Notes: generated by a model from the letters alone, not told the origin. Shown: positions 25,578 through 35,144, numbered from the stretch's first letter. The stretch: 64,000 nucleotides of DNA from Gemmatimonadota bacterium (GCA_028874335.1 JAPPJY010000078.1:1-64000), one strand, 5' to 3'. A program made the numbers and translations.

Positions 25578-26621
25578 ATGAGTCGATATACTATTGTCGC
25601 GCTGATTGCCCTTGCAGCGATGTTGACTGCCTGGCAGTTTTCTGTCGCCCAGTCCGCCCGGAATCCCGATTTCGATGCCAACGGCATTGTGGACTTCGGG
25701 GACTTCATTCTATTCGCTCAGGCATTCGGGTCGAATCAGTCTACTTTCGACCTGGATGGCAGCGGAAGCGTGGATTTTCCGGATTTCATCCTCTTCGCGC
25801 AGCGGTTTGGCGAAGATATGCCGGACGAAAGCATCAGGATAGCGCTTCCCATGGGTATAAAGCTGGAAATGGTGTGGATCCAGCCGGGCCGGTTTATGAT
25901 GGGATCGCCCGATTCAGAGTCCGGTCGAGATGACGATGAGGGTCCCCAGCATGAAGTCACGATCACGAAGGGTTTCTATCTGGGCAGATACGAAGTCACG
26001 CAGGCACAGTGGGAGAGCGTGATGCATACACGGCCTTGGGCGAGGTTCGGTGCATCTGGTGATCCAAGAAAAGCGAACTTTCCGGCTTACTACATGGAAT
26101 GGCGGGAGGTACAGCAGTTTTTGCGCAAATTGAACGAGAATGAGGGAAGAGAAATTTTCCGATTGCCGACGGAGGCGGAGTGGGAATACGCGTGCAGGGC
26201 TGGCACAACAACGGCGTGGTCATTTGGTGCCGACTCCAGTCACGTCGGCAGTTACGCGCGCTATTACGAAAACTCGCGCACCGCAACTGTTCTGGAGAAC
26301 GGGATTGTCGCATATGGAAACCCGGAGCCGCAGGAAACAGGCGGTGTTTTTGCGAATCCGTGGGGTCTTTACGATATGCACGGCAATGTCTGGGAATGGG
26401 TGCAGGATGTTTATGGTTCGTATTCAGGAAAGGCGCAGACCGATCCCACAGGACCTGACAATCCTTCTCATTCTGAATTGTTCGGGTACCCATATCCTGA
26501 CGCATATATAGTCATCAAAGGGGGTTCCTATATTGATGACGCCCGGGAAGTACGATCTGCTGTCCGAAGGAGTGGTATACGCAGTCGCACGGGATTTCGC
26601 GTGTTGATGGATCACAGGTAA
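25578..26621 (+). CDS. Exported dockerin-like / FGE-sulfatase-fold protein 2
   Basis: 347 aa, starting at ATG 25578 after CAGGAG. It is a tandem duplicate of the preceding gene with the same order: signal peptide, two EF-hand-like loops (DFDANGIVDFGDFILFAQAF and DLDGSGSVDFPDFILFAQRF), then the SUMF1 fold (IQPGRFMMGSPDSESGRDDD, FRLPTEAEWEYACRAG, DMHGNVWEWVQD). Differences cluster in surface segments and near the C-terminus (IKGGSYIDDAREVRSAVR). It again lacks the active-site cysteines of FGE. The 112-bp gap to its twin leaves room for its own promoter. The dockerin-like part is likely a calcium-dependent tether. Confidence 0.85.
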   Translation: MSRYTIVALIALAAMLTAWQFSVAQSARNPDFDANGIVDFGDFILFAQAFGSNQSTFDLDGSGSVDFPDFILFAQRFGEDMPDESIRIALPMGIKLEMVWIQPGRFMMGSPDSESGRDDDEGPQHEVTITKGFYLGRYEVTQAQWESVMHTRPWARFGASGDPRKANFPAYYMEWREVQQFLRKLNENEGREIFRLPTEAEWEYACRAGTTTAWSFGADSSHVGSYARYYENSRTATVLENGIVAYGNPEPQETGGVFANPWGLYDMHGNVWEWVQDVYGSYSGKAQTDPTGPDNPSHSELFGYPYPDAYIVIKGGSYIDDAREVRSAVRRSGIRSRTGFRVLMDHR

Positions 26622-26675
26622 ATCTCAGGCAACGGGATCAGCGGACACTCATAGCCGTTGATTCAAGGATCAGTG

Positions 26676-26706
26676 TCCTGAAGCAATGTGCTTCAGGATA
26701 AATTCT
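26676..26706 (+). terminator. Weak intrinsic terminator
   Basis: TCCTGAAGC (26676-26684) pairs perfectly with GCTTCAGGA (26690-26698) around a 5-nt loop, followed by the modest tail TAAATTCTT. It separates the FGE pair from the type C gene starting 27 bp later. Confidence 0.45.
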
Positions 26707-26733
26707 TAATTGACTGCAGCCGGGAAAGGACAA

Positions 26734-29700
26734 ATGGCCTATTCGAAAACCGCGATCGGTCGAAAGTCTTTCCAAAAGTCGTCCGGTTTCGGCATTGTGA
26801 TCAAATCGGTATTCCTCGCGGTGACGTTTTTCTGTCTCATGGTTTTCTCACGGGCAGAAAGCAACCCTGTGGTGTCATCACCTGACGGTCGTATGCTGGC
26901 GTACGCCGTCCAACGCGGCGAACGGCGGGCGTTGCTGACGGAGATATGGCTGTCCCGAGACGGCGGCGCCAGTCGCGAAAGGATCAGGACCTATCCGGGT
27001 GCGGCGGGCTCCCTCGGATTCCTGCCTGACGGCAGCGCTCTGGTCTATCTCGAACGCGGCCTCAGATATCCCGCGTTCGGATCCTATCTCTCGGGTGGCC
27101 GCAGCCTGCCGATAGTCAAGAATCGGATTTGGGAATTGGCGATCGACGGATCGGACGAGTCCCGCTGGCCGCTCCCTCCAGAGCTCAATCCATTGGACCT
27201 TGCCCTCTCGCCCGACGGCGACTTTCTCGCGGTGCGGGGCGAGTGGGACGCGCTGGTGGACTGGGGTCGACCGGGGCTCTGGAGGGTTGACCGGGCGGGA
27301 CAGGCAACGCAGCTCCGGATCGGCAGGACAACCGGCGCCCCGCGTTGGTCCGGAGACGGTGCGAAAATCTACCTTGTCGAGAGTGATTCGACGTTGGAAG
27401 ACGTGAAGTTCATACACGTGGAAACCGGAGAAGTGGGTACTGATGCCGCCTCCGAAGCCGCCAGCGTTCGTGCCACTGCGGAGACCCCGCGCGCCGAATT
27501 CGAATCCACTCCGGACGCTCGCGACAAGGTCTCGCTGCAGAGGGCCCTGGCCGACCTCCAGAGAGGAATGATCCGGTTAAGCAGGATGAATTCGGCCGTG
27601 CACCGGGCGGACCGCCACCGGGAGAAGGACGCGCGAAAAGCCGTGGAGCGGATGTTCGCGGGGTTCCATAAACACCACAAGGCCCTCCGGATCTCGAAAG
27701 CAAGCTGCCTCGCTTACGTGGCGACGCTGCGCGAACAGCAACTCAGAACCGCTGCCGCCGCAGGAGAACATGCCTGCCTGGAGCACATGCTCGTATTGAA
27801 CGACCTGGCGCATCGCTACGCCGAAAAGCACGACGCCCTTCCGAATGAACACAGCGTTCTGTATGGCTGGGTGAAACAGAATGTAGACGTGCAGGCGACC
27901 AGCGAAGCGGAACTCAGGCGAGACAAGGAAGTCCTCGACATTGTCTTCAGCTGCCCGGCAACTTCCGATTCGGAGCCGTTGATTGAATATCTATACAGGC
28001 CGGACGCCGCTCCCGGCATGCCGGTCCTGGCATGTTTCCGGCACCCCGACCGGTATCTTCACCTGACGGAAACGCCGGATGCACGAAGGCTCGAGGCCGT
28101 GGACATGCGTTCTGAGACGGTCGACTCGCTCTTCGCCGTCGTGGTGCAGCGCACCAGAGAGGAGCGACTGCTGGAGGCGGCCGCCCTCTTCCAGCTCGTC
28201 GCCGTCCAGCGCCCGAAGGACGCGCCACTCCATATCGAACTCGGCCACGCGTACCACAAGGCGGAAGACTACAAGCGCGCGATGTGGGCCTTCAAGAAAG
28301 CGATCTCTCTGCAGGGAGGCGCCAGGGCCTATTACGGTGTGGGCCTGGTCTACGCGGAGATTCCGAAGGAACGCAACCTGGCCATCCACTATTTCCAGGA
28401 GGCCCTTGCCCGGGACCACGGGTACGTGGACGCCCGATATCAGATTGCCAGAATGCGCTACCAGATGAATGAGTACGACGTTGGCCGCGCGGTGGACCGG
28501 GTGCTGGATCTCGACCCGAACTATGCGGACGCCTTTCGCCTGATGGGCGACTGGTACGCCGATTTCTGGAAGGACTACGAGCAGGCCATTGTCTGGTACA
28601 CCCGGTATATGGCGCTGAGACCCGGCGATACCAGCCTGCGCAGCCGGCTGGGCATCGCCTATCTGATGATCGAAGACTACGAAAAAATCATGGCTAAGCT
28701 GCTCGGGTTCGTCGAGCAGAATCCCGATGCGATTGAACTGATGCCGATCGTCGCGCAGGCTTCCATGAAGCAGGGAAAGCCGGACATGGCGATGGAGTTT
28801 TTCGAGGACTACGTCACAAAACTCCCGACTCACGAACGGATTTTGTATGAGGATATCCGCCTGGTTTCATCTTTCGAAGAAATCACAGAATTCAACAAGA
28901 CTCCCGAGGCTGAACGCCCCGCTTTCCTGAGACGATTCTGGAACGACCGGGACCCGGACCTGTCCACGCCGGTAAACGAACGCCTGCTGGAGCACTACCG
29001 GCGTGTCTGGCACGCGCTCACCGAATTCTCGGAAAACAAACAGCCGTGGGACGTGAGGGGCGAGGTCTATATTCGTTTCGGAGAACCGGACCACCGCTCC
29101 CGATCGGACCAGCCCAACTACAAACAAAGCCTGGCCGTGCAGCGGGTCAAAGAACGCCTTGCCGCGAATATCTACGGCGGCGATGGAATGGGAGAGACGT
29201 TCACAGGGCCGGTCTTTCCCGTGCGCGGCATGCGACGACTGGAGGGCGAATGGTACGAGTTTCGAGAAGCGGAGACACCGGGTCTGCGTACGGGTAGTGC
29301 CGGAGCGCCGGGCGAAAGCGGAGGGTCTGCGGGCGGGGATGAATCCTCCGGCGGGGGTGGAGGGTTTGGGGGACCCGTACCGGTGGAGGACGTTATGGAT
29401 ACCGTGAGGCTGGGTCTCATGGATATGGACAAACGCCTGGGCTTCGGAGACTATCACCCGGTCACCTCCGGCGAAGACAGGGGAACGATTCCCTGGGAAA
29501 CGTGGATCTACACCAACGTCGGCGGCGGGATTGAAATCACGTTTACGGACGAATTCGGCTCCGGAACCTACGAATACGCCCCGATGCCGCCGAATCGCGG
29601 GGACATCGACCTCGGCCAGACCGCAAAGTTGAGAAACCACTCCCCGAGAGAGATCTACAAGCGAGCGGCGCGCGTAGAACCCAATTATTATGCGCCGGAA

Positions 29701-30525
29701 GAGGAGTCGGCGCCTCTCGATTTCCATTACTCGATGGCGGATTTCCGGGGCGAGGATGACCGGAGCCTGCTCGAAATCTACTACGGGGTCCCCATCCTCC
29801 CCGCCCACTACGTTTCGGAAGAGGACGTCACGCGACAGGTACTCACGCACCATGCGGCGCTCATTTCATCCGCGCTGGACACCGTCTATCGGCAATCGGA
29901 CGGGCTGACGTACGAGGCGGAAGGAAACCAGGCCGGAGAGGGCATTCAGGTCCCCGGCGTCCTGAAGCTGAACCTGCCGCCCGGCGCCTACCGGCTGGAG
30001 GTAAAGGCGCAGGATCGCCAGAGAGGCCGGATGGGGGCCTATCGACAGCAGGTCGTCGTGGAGCCATACGACGAAAAGGGATTGCAGGTGAGCGACCTGG
30101 AACTGGCTTGGAGGGTAGCATCGAAAAAAGCGGACAGCCCGTTCAACAAGGGAGATCTGAACGTCGTTCCAATGCCGTCACGGACATTTAAGAAGGGCCA
30201 GGGCGTCTTCGTCTACTATGAAATCTACAACCTGGCGAAAGACGCGTTCGGGCAGACGAATTACACTGTATCCCATACGATCACATCCAGAGAGATACCG
30301 GGCGCAACCAGCAATATCTCCCGCCTCTTCCGCTGGCGAACCGGGATACGCGAGGAATTGGCCGTCACCTACGAACAGCAGGGGGAGGCGGCGCAGGAAG
30401 TGGAATATGTTGAATTGGACCTCGCCCAACACGTCCCGGGCCGATACTCGCTGAAAGTATCAATCGAGGACAGGAACAGCGGCGAAACGGCGGAGAAAGA
30501 CGTCGTGTTTGTCATCGCGCGATAG
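26734..30525 (+). CDS. Exported propeller/TPR/GWxTD-like protein, type C
   Basis: 1263 aa from ATG 26734 (Shine-Dalgarno GGAAAGGAC); a hydrophobic segment (about 27-46, VFLAVTFFCLMVF) serves as signal. Blades of a TolB/WD40-like propeller cover 47-220 (SPDGRMLAYAVQRGE). The pseudopilin-like insert is at about 345-447 (ACLEHMLVLNDLAHRYAEKH, VFSCPATSD, ACFRH). TPRs run about 455-720. The GWxTD-type core has RFWNDRDPDLSTPVNERLLE and QPWDVRGEVYIRFGEPDHRS (about 771). A Gly/Ser-rich linker (SGGGGGFGG) precedes the beta-sandwich part, which ends DRNSGETAEKDVVFVIAR. It is the closest full-length relative of the protein at 15579 and is followed 14 bp later by a kelch lipoprotein gene, so the two are almost certainly cotranscribed. 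Confidence 0.85.
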   Translation: MAYSKTAIGRKSFQKSSGFGIVIKSVFLAVTFFCLMVFSRAESNPVVSSPDGRMLAYAVQRGERRALLTEIWLSRDGGASRERIRTYPGAAGSLGFLPDGSALVYLERGLRYPAFGSYLSGGRSLPIVKNRIWELAIDGSDESRWPLPPELNPLDLALSPDGDFLAVRGEWDALVDWGRPGLWRVDRAGQATQLRIGRTTGAPRWSGDGAKIYLVESDSTLEDVKFIHVETGEVGTDAASEAASVRATAETPRAEFESTPDARDKVSLQRALADLQRGMIRLSRMNSAVHRADRHREKDARKAVERMFAGFHKHHKALRISKASCLAYVATLREQQLRTAAAAGEHACLEHMLVLNDLAHRYAEKHDALPNEHSVLYGWVKQNVDVQATSEAELRRDKEVLDIVFSCPATSDSEPLIEYLYRPDAAPGMPVLACFRHPDRYLHLTETPDARRLEAVDMRSETVDSLFAVVVQRTREERLLEAAALFQLVAVQRPKDAPLHIELGHAYHKAEDYKRAMWAFKKAISLQGGARAYYGVGLVYAEIPKERNLAIHYFQEALARDHGYVDARYQIARMRYQMNEYDVGRAVDRVLDLDPNYADAFRLMGDWYADFWKDYEQAIVWYTRYMALRPGDTSLRSRLGIAYLMIEDYEKIMAKLLGFVEQNPDAIELMPIVAQASMKQGKPDMAMEFFEDYVTKLPTHERILYEDIRLVSSFEEITEFNKTPEAERPAFLRRFWNDRDPDLSTPVNERLLEHYRRVWHALTEFSENKQPWDVRGEVYIRFGEPDHRSRSDQPNYKQSLAVQRVKERLAANIYGGDGMGETFTGPVFPVRGMRRLEGEWYEFREAETPGLRTGSAGAPGESGGSAGGDESSGGGGGFGGPVPVEDVMDTVRLGLMDMDKRLGFGDYHPVTSGEDRGTIPWETWIYTNVGGGIEITFTDEFGSGTYEYAPMPPNRGDIDLGQTAKLRNHSPREIYKRAARVEPNYYAPEEESAPLDFHYSMADFRGEDDRSLLEIYYGVPILPAHYVSEEDVTRQVLTHHAALISSALDTVYRQSDGLTYEAEGNQAGEGIQVPGVLKLNLPPGAYRLEVKAQDRQRGRMGAYRQQVVVEPYDEKGLQVSDLELAWRVASKKADSPFNKGDLNVVPMPSRTFKKGQGVFVYYEIYNLAKDAFGQTNYTVSHTITSREIPGATSNISRLFRWRTGIREELAVTYEQQGEAAQEVEYVELDLAQHVPGRYSLKVSIEDRNSGETAEKDVVFVIAR

Positions 30526-30539
30526 GATCGGAGGACAAA

Positions 30540-31658
30540 GTGGTACCGGAAGAACGAAACGGGATGTCCGCGCAGAGCGTTTCGGCGTTCGTCATATTAT
30601 CGATTCTGACGGGCTGCGGCAGTAGTGTGACTACAAGTATTGATTCAAACAAAGGCCCGACGGGAATTGAAGTCGCCGGACACATGACGGACAAGCGTCA
30701 CGGGCATTATTCGATATTGTTGCGGGACGGAAGGGTACTGATCGGTGGAGGCGCCGCGGCGGGTGGGACCGGCGCATATTCGACCTATCATACCAGTGCG
30801 GAGATTTTTGATCCCGAAACCGGATCCTCCAGAGCAACCCACAGCATGTCGACCGCACGAATGGGCGACGAGGGGACATTGCTGCCTGACGGCCGGGTTG
30901 TATTTGCAAGCGCGACTCAGCATACCCGTTCAAAGACTTACCCGGTGGAAATATTCAATCCACGAACCGGCGAATTTACGCCAATTCAATTCAATCCCGC
31001 ATTCGAAAAGATCTCCAAGACTACGTTGCTTTCAAATGGAAAGATCCTTGCATTCGGTCGATCCGGCACGATCTGGACTATAGATTCGGAAACGGGCGAG
31101 TTTGAATTCAAAAACAGGCTGGCGGTCCCTCGCGGGGCATACACGGCGACAATGCTGCGGGATGGGCGTGCCTTGATTACCGGTGGGATTACCGATCGCG
31201 CGGTCAGAGATTCTGAAATCTACGACCCATCGTCCAATATTCTTACGAAGGTCGGTGGTCTGACGCACGAACGGTACGGACATGTGGCGCTGCTGCTTCG
31301 GGACGGCAGCGTGTTCATTGCAGGCGGCAGAATAGGTGATCCGTCCTCTCCGACGCAGGTGACGGCCGCTGAGCGTTACGACCTCACCAACAGGAGGTTT
31401 TCGCGGGCTGGCAGTCCCGGCAACGAGCAGATTCGAGCTGCCGCAGTATTAAACACAGGGAATGTATTTTTCATCCTCCGCAACGGCGACGTGGTACTCT
31501 ACGACCCGGAAACCGGGACATTTCATCCCACAGGCCACAGTATTGGGCAAGACTACAAGCACTATAGCGTAACGGCGCTTCGCGACGGGCGTGTGCTGGT
31601 TATCGGCGGATCAAAAAACGGAGAAACCATCGATCAGATACTGGCGTACCGCCCTTAG
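30540..31658 (+). CDS. Kelch-repeat lipoprotein 1
   Basis: 372 aa. GTG 30540 sits five bases after GGAGG and is preferred over ATG 30564, which has no Shine-Dalgarno. The lipobox is LTGC with the lipidated Cys26. The mature part is built of kelch-like blades, each carrying a DGRVLIxGG-type core (LLRDGRVLIGGG, LLPDGRVVFASA, MLRDGRALITGG, LLRDGSVFIAGG, ALRDGRVLVIGG) alternating with YDP/FDPETG turns, consistent with a closed beta-propeller. Such propellers bind partners or glycans at the membrane surface. Coupling to the type C gene 14 bp upstream suggests the two products act together. Confidence 0.85.
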   Translation: MVPEERNGMSAQSVSAFVILSILTGCGSSVTTSIDSNKGPTGIEVAGHMTDKRHGHYSILLRDGRVLIGGGAAAGGTGAYSTYHTSAEIFDPETGSSRATHSMSTARMGDEGTLLPDGRVVFASATQHTRSKTYPVEIFNPRTGEFTPIQFNPAFEKISKTTLLSNGKILAFGRSGTIWTIDSETGEFEFKNRLAVPRGAYTATMLRDGRALITGGITDRAVRDSEIYDPSSNILTKVGGLTHERYGHVALLLRDGSVFIAGGRIGDPSSPTQVTAAERYDLTNRRFSRAGSPGNEQIRAAAVLNTGNVFFILRNGDVVLYDPETGTFHPTGHSIGQDYKHYSVTALRDGRVLVIGGSKNGETIDQILAYRP

Positions 31659-31699
31659 CCGAGGTGGGCGGGCGTGCGGGTCACGGAGGCCATTTGATA

Positions 31700-31771
31700 C
31701 AGGTCTTGACCCACGACAGGAACAGCGGCGAGAGGGCGGAGAAGGACGTAGTGTTTGTTATCGCGCGATAG
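31700..31771 (+). pseudogene. 3' remnant of a type C GWxTD gene
   Basis: The segment reads DRNSGERAEKDVVFVIAR and stops at TAG 31769-31771, matching codon for codon the end of the type C genes at 15579 and 26734. Nothing upstream matches, as the preceding kelch gene ends at 31658. The flank after the stop (ATCGGGTGATGG, then a GGAATGT-GCCCCACC palindrome) also matches the flank after the type C gene ending at 19349. It is what is left of a duplicated type C gene that stood before the next kelch gene. Confidence 0.8.
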
Positions 31772-31810
31772 GACTGTCGATATCGGGTGATGGTTCCATA
31801 GAAGCGAGAA

Positions 31811-31841
31811 GGTCAGACCGGAATGTATGCCCCACCTCGTT
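31811..31841. repeat. Short dispersed palindrome R3, copy 2
   Basis: GGTCAGACCGGAATGTATGC then CCCACCTCGTT. A degraded copy of the palindrome at 19379. Confidence 0.45.
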
Positions 31842-31886
31842 TGGAGTCGATCGTTCCGCGGCGCCCGATATAAGAAAGAAAGCATC

Positions 31887-32966
31887 ATGTCACGGCATGT
31901 TGTACGTATGCTCAGTATGTTCTTCATTTTCTGGGGCTGTGGTAGAAGCGTTCCAACGTCTTCGGATTCAACCGGCGACGTGAAGGGTTTTGTAAATGCC
32001 GGAAAGATGACGGTTACGCGCTCTTGGCATTTCTCGACGTTGCTGCAGGACGGTAGGGTTCTGATTGGTGGAGGGCGCGCAATGGACGGGTCTGGCCATA
32101 GGAACGCGGAGATTTTCGATCCCGATACAGGGACGTCAACGACAACGGGCAGCATGTCAAATCCGCGAATGGGAGACTCGGGAACACTGCTGCCTGACGG
32201 CAGGGTCGCATTTACAAGCCCTCTTCAGCATACGCGTGCAAGGACCTACCCCGTGGAAATATTCGAACCACGAACTGGCACTTTCACGCCAATCAGCTTC
32301 AATCCCGCATTCGAAAAAATCTCCAAATCCATGGCGCTTTCAGATGGAAAAATCCTTACATTCGGTCGATCCGGCACGATCTGGACGATAGATCCGGAAA
32401 CGGGCGAGTTTGAATTCAAGAACAGGCTGGCGGTCCCTCACGGGGCCTATACGGCGACAATGCTGCAAAATGGGCGGGTTCTGATCGCCGGCGGGGTAAC
32501 CGAACGCGCGGTAAGGGATTCTGAAATCTACGATCCGTCGTCCAATGTCGTGACGAAGATCGGCGGTCTGACGCACGAACGGTTCGGACATCTGGCGCTT
32601 CTGCTTCCGGACGGCAGCGTGTTCATCGCAGGCGGCGGAAAAGGCCATCCGGCTTCATCGGAACCGGTAATTTACGCAGAGCGATTCGATCCCGTGACCA
32701 AGACATTCTCAGAGGCAGGAAGCCCGGGCAGTAATCAAGCCTGGTCCGGACGTGTGTTACAATCAGGGAAAGTGATTCTCATTCTCCGCAGCGGCGACGT
32801 GGTTCTTTACGACCCCGCCTCCGGCGCATTTCGTCCCACCGGCGACAGTATCGGGCGAGACTACAGCCTGTACACGGTGACGGTGCTTCGCGACGGGCGT
32901 GTGCTGGTTATTGGCGGAACAAGAAACGGAGAAACGACGGATCAGATACTGGCTTACAGACCTTAG
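31887..32966 (+). CDS. Kelch-repeat lipoprotein 2
   Basis: 359 aa from ATG 31887, which opens a signal peptide MSRHVVRMLSMFFIFWGCGR with lipidation at the Cys of FWGC; a longer frame from 31827 adds a non-signal-like leader. It is a close duplicate of the lipoprotein at 30540: many blades are nearly identical at DNA level (for example around TTTGAATTCAA at 32410 and 31112), while the first blade and last third have drifted. Core motifs include LLQDGRVLIGGG, MLQNGRVLIAGG and VLRDGRVLVIGG. It follows the remnant of a type C gene and so has lost its upstream partner. Confidence 0.85.
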   Translation: MSRHVVRMLSMFFIFWGCGRSVPTSSDSTGDVKGFVNAGKMTVTRSWHFSTLLQDGRVLIGGGRAMDGSGHRNAEIFDPDTGTSTTTGSMSNPRMGDSGTLLPDGRVAFTSPLQHTRARTYPVEIFEPRTGTFTPISFNPAFEKISKSMALSDGKILTFGRSGTIWTIDPETGEFEFKNRLAVPHGAYTATMLQNGRVLIAGGVTERAVRDSEIYDPSSNVVTKIGGLTHERFGHLALLLPDGSVFIAGGGKGHPASSEPVIYAERFDPVTKTFSEAGSPGSNQAWSGRVLQSGKVILILRSGDVVLYDPASGAFRPTGDSIGRDYSLYTVTVLRDGRVLVIGGTRNGETTDQILAYRP

Positions 32967-33149
32967 GCGTCGTCGCGGCGCCCGGCGCGCAGACCCGCGT
33001 CAGAAGTTCATTGTGGGTATCTATATCGAATATTCGCCCGGTCGCCTAAAAAGATGCACGTTTTGTCGTCGAGTGACAAGAATTTCGCCTTCAATCGATC
33101 ATGCAGAGGAAACCAGGGCTTTCAATCCCCGTTTCAGGATCCGTGAACG

Positions 33150-34730
33150 GTGAATGCCAAAAGGCTGAATTCGGGTAGTCTACCTGGATACAGGACCATG
33201 GTTTGTCAAACCTGGATAGTTGTCCTTACCCTGGCATGTTTCAGTTGCGGCCAGAAGACTACGCCGCAGGGTCCGGCGCCATCGCAAGGGCCCGCTCAGA
33301 CCGGCTCTTCAATCAACCTGTCTTTCAGCGATCTTATACTTACGATGCGGGAAGTCGTATCCCAGCAGGAGGACACGGCAGGGCTTCGTCCATCCTTCGA
33401 TTTCGCGCAGGATATCCGCGTGACCCTTGAAGACAGCCTGATGATCTTCCCACTACCGGATTCCGGCTGGGGGGGCAGGAGGGAAAGTACGGGTTCGACG
33501 ACGGCCTGGATAACGATCAGACTAAGACCGTCCCGTCTCCAGGTCGGTGAGGCCGTAGTCGCATCAGGAGAACTCCGGTTCGATCTGCACAACAACATGC
33601 CGGAAGATGTGGGGGTAAAGCTGTATTTCCAGGACCTGGTACGCGGCGAGATGCTGGAATTGGCCGAGGTCATTTCCGCTGAGTCCGATACGACAGTTCG
33701 TTTGCCGCTGGGAGGGATGATCCTTCGGCCATTCACCTCCGGCCGTCGAGAGGGAGCAATTCGTGACATAAGGGGAAATATGGACGTCGAGACGATTGGA
33801 CTCCGTTTCATTGCCGAACAGATGGTGGATTGGCGTTTCGTTCCAACCCCGATTCCTTTCAGGTCGCTGAGAGGCAACATCATTGACATGCGTGTGCCGT
33901 TTGAGACGGGTCCCGTGGAAGTCGCGTTGCCTTCGGATTTCAACGGCGTTACTTCCGCCACCTTGGAAGTCAGTCTCTCCAATGCGATAGCGTTTACGCG
34001 GAAAATCAGTATGAGAGTCACTGCTCGAGAGGATATGACAGGAGGCCGAACGGCGTCCCTGGATCTTCCCGCGGAATTGGGCGACCTTTCCGAGGGCAAA
34101 CCGGACCAACCCGTGCTTACGACGCTTCGTCTTGACGAGACCAACAGCAATGTCCTGGATCTGCTCAACCTGAAACCCGCCACAATTGAGATCGCGGGTG
34201 ACATCCTGCTTTATGGTGTGCGCGAAGGCCAGGTAAGTCAATCTGATCGAATCGATATCCAGGTGGCCATTCGTTCGCCGCTGGAAGTCGCATTCGCGGA
34301 ACACAAAGCAGTCTCCGAACCAAGGAATATGGGTGTCAACACAGTCGCTCGAGGAAGAATTGCGAAAGCGACCGGAGGAACTCTCACACTGGATCTTGCC
34401 AATGGCTTGCCCGTGGGCGTCGGGCTTCGGCTCCATCTGGGAACGGACACCGAACGGCTTCTGGAATCTCCTGCGCTGAAGATTCCCCGTCAGGGGCATA
34501 TCTCAATTGGCGCCGCGCCAATTGATGCTACAACCGGATTGGTCAGAGAACCCCTTGCCCACAGGGAACAGATCACGCTCACGGCGGCAGAGGCGGCCGT
34601 GTTTTCCAGGTCGCGTCTCAAATCCCTTATGGTGATCACTACAGAAGCAACTAACGACCGGAAGGTTCGCATCGTGGATAGCGACGCGGTCAAAATGTCC
34701 ATAAGGGCCAGGATATCTGTCAGCGAATAG
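33150..34730 (+). CDS. Unrecognised exported beta-rich protein, probable lipoprotein
   Basis: 526 aa from GTG 33150; ATG 33198 is a credible alternative that starts directly at the signal peptide (MVCQTWIVVLTLACFSCGQ). A lipidation cysteine after ACFS is plausible but not a consensus lipobox. After a Pro/Gly/Gln-rich spacer the chain is dominated by beta-strand patterns, with two similar blocks (LRFDLHNNMPEDVGVKLYFQ near 150 and LTLDLANGLPVGVGLRLHLG near 415), suggesting repeated immunoglobulin-like domains. I do not recognise the family. It is the only large array gene without GWxTD, kelch, FGE or thioredoxin features. It lies in a 183-bp-spaced position after a kelch gene and before repeat R1. 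Confidence 0.7.
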   Translation: MNAKRLNSGSLPGYRTMVCQTWIVVLTLACFSCGQKTTPQGPAPSQGPAQTGSSINLSFSDLILTMREVVSQQEDTAGLRPSFDFAQDIRVTLEDSLMIFPLPDSGWGGRRESTGSTTAWITIRLRPSRLQVGEAVVASGELRFDLHNNMPEDVGVKLYFQDLVRGEMLELAEVISAESDTTVRLPLGGMILRPFTSGRREGAIRDIRGNMDVETIGLRFIAEQMVDWRFVPTPIPFRSLRGNIIDMRVPFETGPVEVALPSDFNGVTSATLEVSLSNAIAFTRKISMRVTAREDMTGGRTASLDLPAELGDLSEGKPDQPVLTTLRLDETNSNVLDLLNLKPATIEIAGDILLYGVREGQVSQSDRIDIQVAIRSPLEVAFAEHKAVSEPRNMGVNTVARGRIAKATGGTLTLDLANGLPVGVGLRLHLGTDTERLLESPALKIPRQGHISIGAAPIDATTGLVREPLAHREQITLTAAEAAVFSRSRLKSLMVITTEATNDRKVRIVDSDAVKMSIRARISVSE

Positions 34731-34796
34731 GACCGGCGGAAATACGCAGAGTGAAAGTGGAGATCTAGAATATCCTCAAGATCACTGCTGTCCAAG

Positions 34797-35144
34797 ATAG
34801 TTTGAAAAAGACGATCTTGGATGCGTAAGTACCTGGTTTTCTTGAAAGTCGTTTCGAAGTGTCAATGCAGGTCACCTTCTTTTGGCCACGGGTGTCCTAG
34901 ACAGAAACCGATTGGGGACCGGTGGGGTGGCGTTCCCGGGAGCGAGGGCATCCTGCCCTCGACATCGGATAACTCCTCGCACACGGTGTTTTCAGTGACC
35001 CGGAGTCGTATTGAATGGCCCGATCAGTCTCTCGACGGGAATAGGGGTCGGTGACGCGAAGCTCGACGGCAGGATGCCCTCGCTCCGGTTGCGGGTGGAT
35101 CATGTCGTGGTTGCGGTTGGAGAAGAGGATTGTGGACAGGTGTG
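34797..35144. repeat. Dispersed inverted-repeat element R1, copy 2
   Basis: Second copy of the element at 4639-4988 in the same orientation, with scattered substitutions. It keeps the start ATAGTTTGAAAAAGACGATC, the palindromic arms around GAGGGCATCCTGCCCTC (the second arm has one change, CGACGGCAGG) and the end GGACAGGTGTG. It fills most of the 547-bp gap before the next type C gene. Confidence 0.7.

Noticed and set aside
24431..26621. Formylglycine-generating enzymes activating sulfatases
   Set aside because: The fold fits, but the active-site cysteine pair is absent and no sulfatase gene is in the window.
27991..28833. 280-codon minus-strand open frame, and a similar one at 40716-41942
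   Set aside because: Antisense shadows of the TPR regions of type C genes; they recur only because the plus-strand proteins are homologous.
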